Notes under the pieces: generated by a model
Told to the model about the DNA's origin: nothing
The model's input: the letters and a program-made list of their open reading frames with translations, nothing else
Databases searched by the model: none
Part shown: piece after piece, positions 62,711 to 64,000 of the stretch
Position numbering within the stretch: position 1 is the first letter of the stretch
Layout: every line of letters starts with the position of its first letter
Made by a program: the position numbers and the translations under genes
NCBI GenBank assembly: GCA_964592425.1
Contig: CAZQCG010000023.1
Span: 1-64,000 of the forward strand
DNA from: Viridilinea sp964592425
Lineage (GTDB): Bacteria > Chloroflexota > Chloroflexia > Chloroflexales > Chloroflexaceae
Direction of reading: 5' to 3'
Length of the DNA: 64,000 bases

Positions 62711-63730
62711 ATGACAACTCGGATCATCACCTTCCGCGAGGCGATCAACGAGGCCATCCGCCAGGAGATGCGCCTTGACCCCAACGTGATCCTGTTGGGT
62801 GAGGATGTGGCTGGTGGGGCGGCAACCTTTGTCGAGGAGGCAGGCGAGGAGGCCTGGGGTGGCGTGCTTGGCGTCACCAAGGGCCTGGCCCGCGAGTTCG
62901 GGCGCAGCCGGGTGATTGATACACCAATCAGCGAGTCGGCCTTCATTGGGGCGGCTGTCGGCGCAGCCTCAACCGGCCTGCGGCCCATCGCCGAATTGAT
63001 GTTCGTCGGCTTCCTCGGCGTCTGTCTTGACCAGATCTACAACCAGGGCGGCAAGCTGCGCTACATGTTTGGCGGCAAGGCCCAGGTGCCGCTGGTCATC
63101 CGCACCCTGATTGGCGCTGGCTTCCGTGCGGCCGCCCAGCACTCGCAGTGCCTCTACTCGGTCTTTACCCATATGCCCGGCCTCAAGACGGTAGTGCCCT
63201 CCACGCCGTACAATGCCAAGGGCTTGCTGGCAGCGGCCATCCGCGATAACGACCCGGTGATCTTCTTTGAGCATATCGCGATGCTCGACTCGGAAGGGCC
63301 GGTGCCGGACGAGGAGTATATCATCCCGCTTGGCAAGGCCGACCTGGTGCGCGTTGGCAAGGATGCCACGGTGGTGGCGATCGGGCGCATGCGCCATGTG
63401 GCGATGGAAGCGGCTGCTCAGCTGGCCCAGGAGGGCATCGAGGTCGAGGTGATCGACCCGCTGACCCTCTCGCCGCTTGATGAGGAGGCCATCCTCGCCT
63501 CAGTGAAGAAGACCCATCGCCTGGTGGTCGTCGATGAGGATACACCCTACTGTAGCGTCGCTCACGACATTGTCACCCTGGCCGCCCAGCAGGCCTTCGC
63601 CTACCTCGACGCCGCCCCCCAGACCGTCACCGCCCCCCACGTCTCGGTGCCCTTCAGCCCACCGCTTGAGGATGCCTATATCCCCAGCGCCGCCAGCGTG
63701 GTCGCCGCCGTCAAGGCGACGGTGGGGTAA
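62711..63730 (+). CDS. Dehydrogenase E1 component, beta subunit
   Basis: A 339-residue E1 beta. TFREAINEAIRQEM and LLGEDVAGGAATF open it, PISESAFIGAAVGAA follows, then ELMFVGFLG and the late VVVDEDTPYCSVAHDI. The ribosome site AAAGGAG precedes ATG 62711. It supplies part of the TPP site and the E2 contact. Forms one transcription unit with E1 alpha. Confidence 0.88.
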   Translation: MTTRIITFREAINEAIRQEMRLDPNVILLGEDVAGGAATFVEEAGEEAWGGVLGVTKGLAREFGRSRVIDTPISESAFIGAAVGAASTGLRPIAELMFVGFLGVCLDQIYNQGGKLRYMFGGKAQVPLVIRTLIGAGFRAAAQHSQCLYSVFTHMPGLKTVVPSTPYNAKGLLAAAIRDNDPVIFFEHIAMLDSEGPVPDEEYIIPLGKADLVRVGKDATVVAIGRMRHVAMEAAAQLAQEGIEVEVIDPLTLSPLDEEAILASVKKTHRLVVVDEDTPYCSVAHDIVTLAAQQAFAYLDAAPQTVTAPHVSVPFSPPLEDAYIPSAASVVAAVKATVG

Positions 63731-63742
63731 GGTCAGGTGTAT

Positions 63743-63767
63743 GCAGGGAGAGCCTGGCTCTCCCTGC
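63743..63767. repeat. GCAGGGAGAGC hairpin, dispersed family
   Basis: Perfect 11-bp arms (GCAGGGAGAGC / GCTCTCCCTGC) around CTG, followed by AACCCTCGCCCC. Relative of the hairpin at 31425. No T-run, so it may be a processing or stability element between E1 beta and the next gene. Confidence 0.55.
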
Positions 63768-63796
63768 AACCCTCGCCCCAGTAACACAGGTTTGTT

Positions 63797-64000
63797 ATGT
63801 CAACTGTAGGCATTATTGCCAACCCGGCCTCGGGCAAAGATATTCGGCGCCTGGTGGCCCACGCTTCGGTCTTCGACAATAACGAGAAGATCAACATTCT
63901 GCAGCGCATCTTGCTGGCGCTGGAGGCCCTCGGGGTCGCACGGGTCGTGATCATGCCCGACTATTATGGCCTCGGCGAGCGGGCCATCGACGGCATCACG
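63797..64000 (+). CDS. ATP-NAD kinase/AcoX-like protein, 5' part
   Basis: The first 68 residues of a gene cut by the window end. STVGIIANPASGKDIRRLV is the glycine-rich GxxxNPxSGKD start of ATP-NAD kinase-like and AcoX proteins. It follows E1 beta by 66 bases. In acetoin loci acoX sits next to the E1 genes, which supports that reading. The function of AcoX is not settled. Confidence 0.75.
   Translation, partial: MSTVGIIANPASGKDIRRLVAHASVFDNNEKINILQRILLALEALGVARVVIMPDYYGLGERAIDGIT

Noticed and set aside
1..64000. tRNA, rRNA, riboswitch or replication origin
   Set aside because: I looked for conserved tRNA ends, rRNA core sequences and DnaA-box clusters and saw none; short or divergent RNAs could be missed without a covariance search.

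Overview
The window looks like chromosomal DNA from a GC-rich, Gram-negative-type or monoderm filamentous member of the Chloroflexota (class Chloroflexia is my best guess). This is inference from several signs: recurring GGTACAAT-type -10 boxes, a secreted giant protein ending in the short HLPLVQR-type tail common in Chloroflexota exoproteins, many palindromic intergenic repeats, and the mixture of polyhydroxyalkanoate (PHA), lipoate/2-oxoacid dehydrogenase and mycofactocin genes. No rRNA, tRNA, CRISPR array, phage or transposase gene was seen.

Layout. 0.3-9.9 kb: a methyltransferase and a polysaccharide flippase, a convergent GH13 alpha-glucosidase, a glutamate-cysteine ligase-like enzyme, a GAP-type membrane protein, a HPPK/pteridine-reductase fusion and two glycosyltransferases. 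10.0-31.4 kb: a large mycofactocin (MFT) redox-cofactor cluster, all on the plus strand. Its order is mftA, MFT-coupled SDR, mftB, an orphan LuxR-type response regulator, NDMA-dependent methanol dehydrogenase (mno), a His-rich MoxR ATPase and VWA pair, a MftM-like methyltransferase, mftC, two FadH/OYE-type flavo-iron-sulfur oxidoreductases, ETF alpha, FixC- and FixX-like ETF:quinone oxidoreductase parts, ETF beta, mftE, an unusual methyltransferase-mftF fusion, a DUF4242 protein and a second radical SAM/SPASM enzyme. 31.6-34.4 kb: a minus-strand PHA-granule group (patatin, PhaR-type regulator, phasin). 34.6-47.8 kb: UvrD-like helicase, ATC-hydrolase-like protein, DAO-family oxidase, FabI, MoxR ATPase / VIT-VWA / DUF58 set, MFS transporter and lipoate ligase. 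47.9-61.2 kb: two exported minus-strand proteins, one of 4,184 residues built from about 20 SdrD_B-type repeats. 61.6-64.0 kb: a tiny ORF, E1 alpha and E1 beta of a pyruvate/acetoin-type dehydrogenase, and the start of an ATP-NAD kinase/AcoX-like gene.

How the mycofactocin genes probably work together (family knowledge plus inference): MftA is bound by MftB and its C-terminal Val-Tyr is decarboxylated and cyclised by MftC; MftE releases the modified dipeptide; MftF and methyltransferases decorate it. Methanol dehydrogenase and the SDR carry a bound nicotinamide that is reoxidised by the cofactor. The OYE-type enzymes, ETF and FixCX-like pair would then pass electrons to quinone. Neither MftD nor the usual TetR regulator MftR is in the window.

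The most novel non-coding feature is a miniature inverted-repeat element of 96-104 bp present three times (2794, 9873, 17941). Two copies have intact terminal inverted repeats and perfect 8-bp target duplications. One of them rewrote the 3' ends of two convergent genes. A second non-coding find is a shared operator-like motif, TATAAC-RCRC-YGYG, upstream of the PHA regulator, upstream of the phasin, and twice behind the mycofactocin response regulator.
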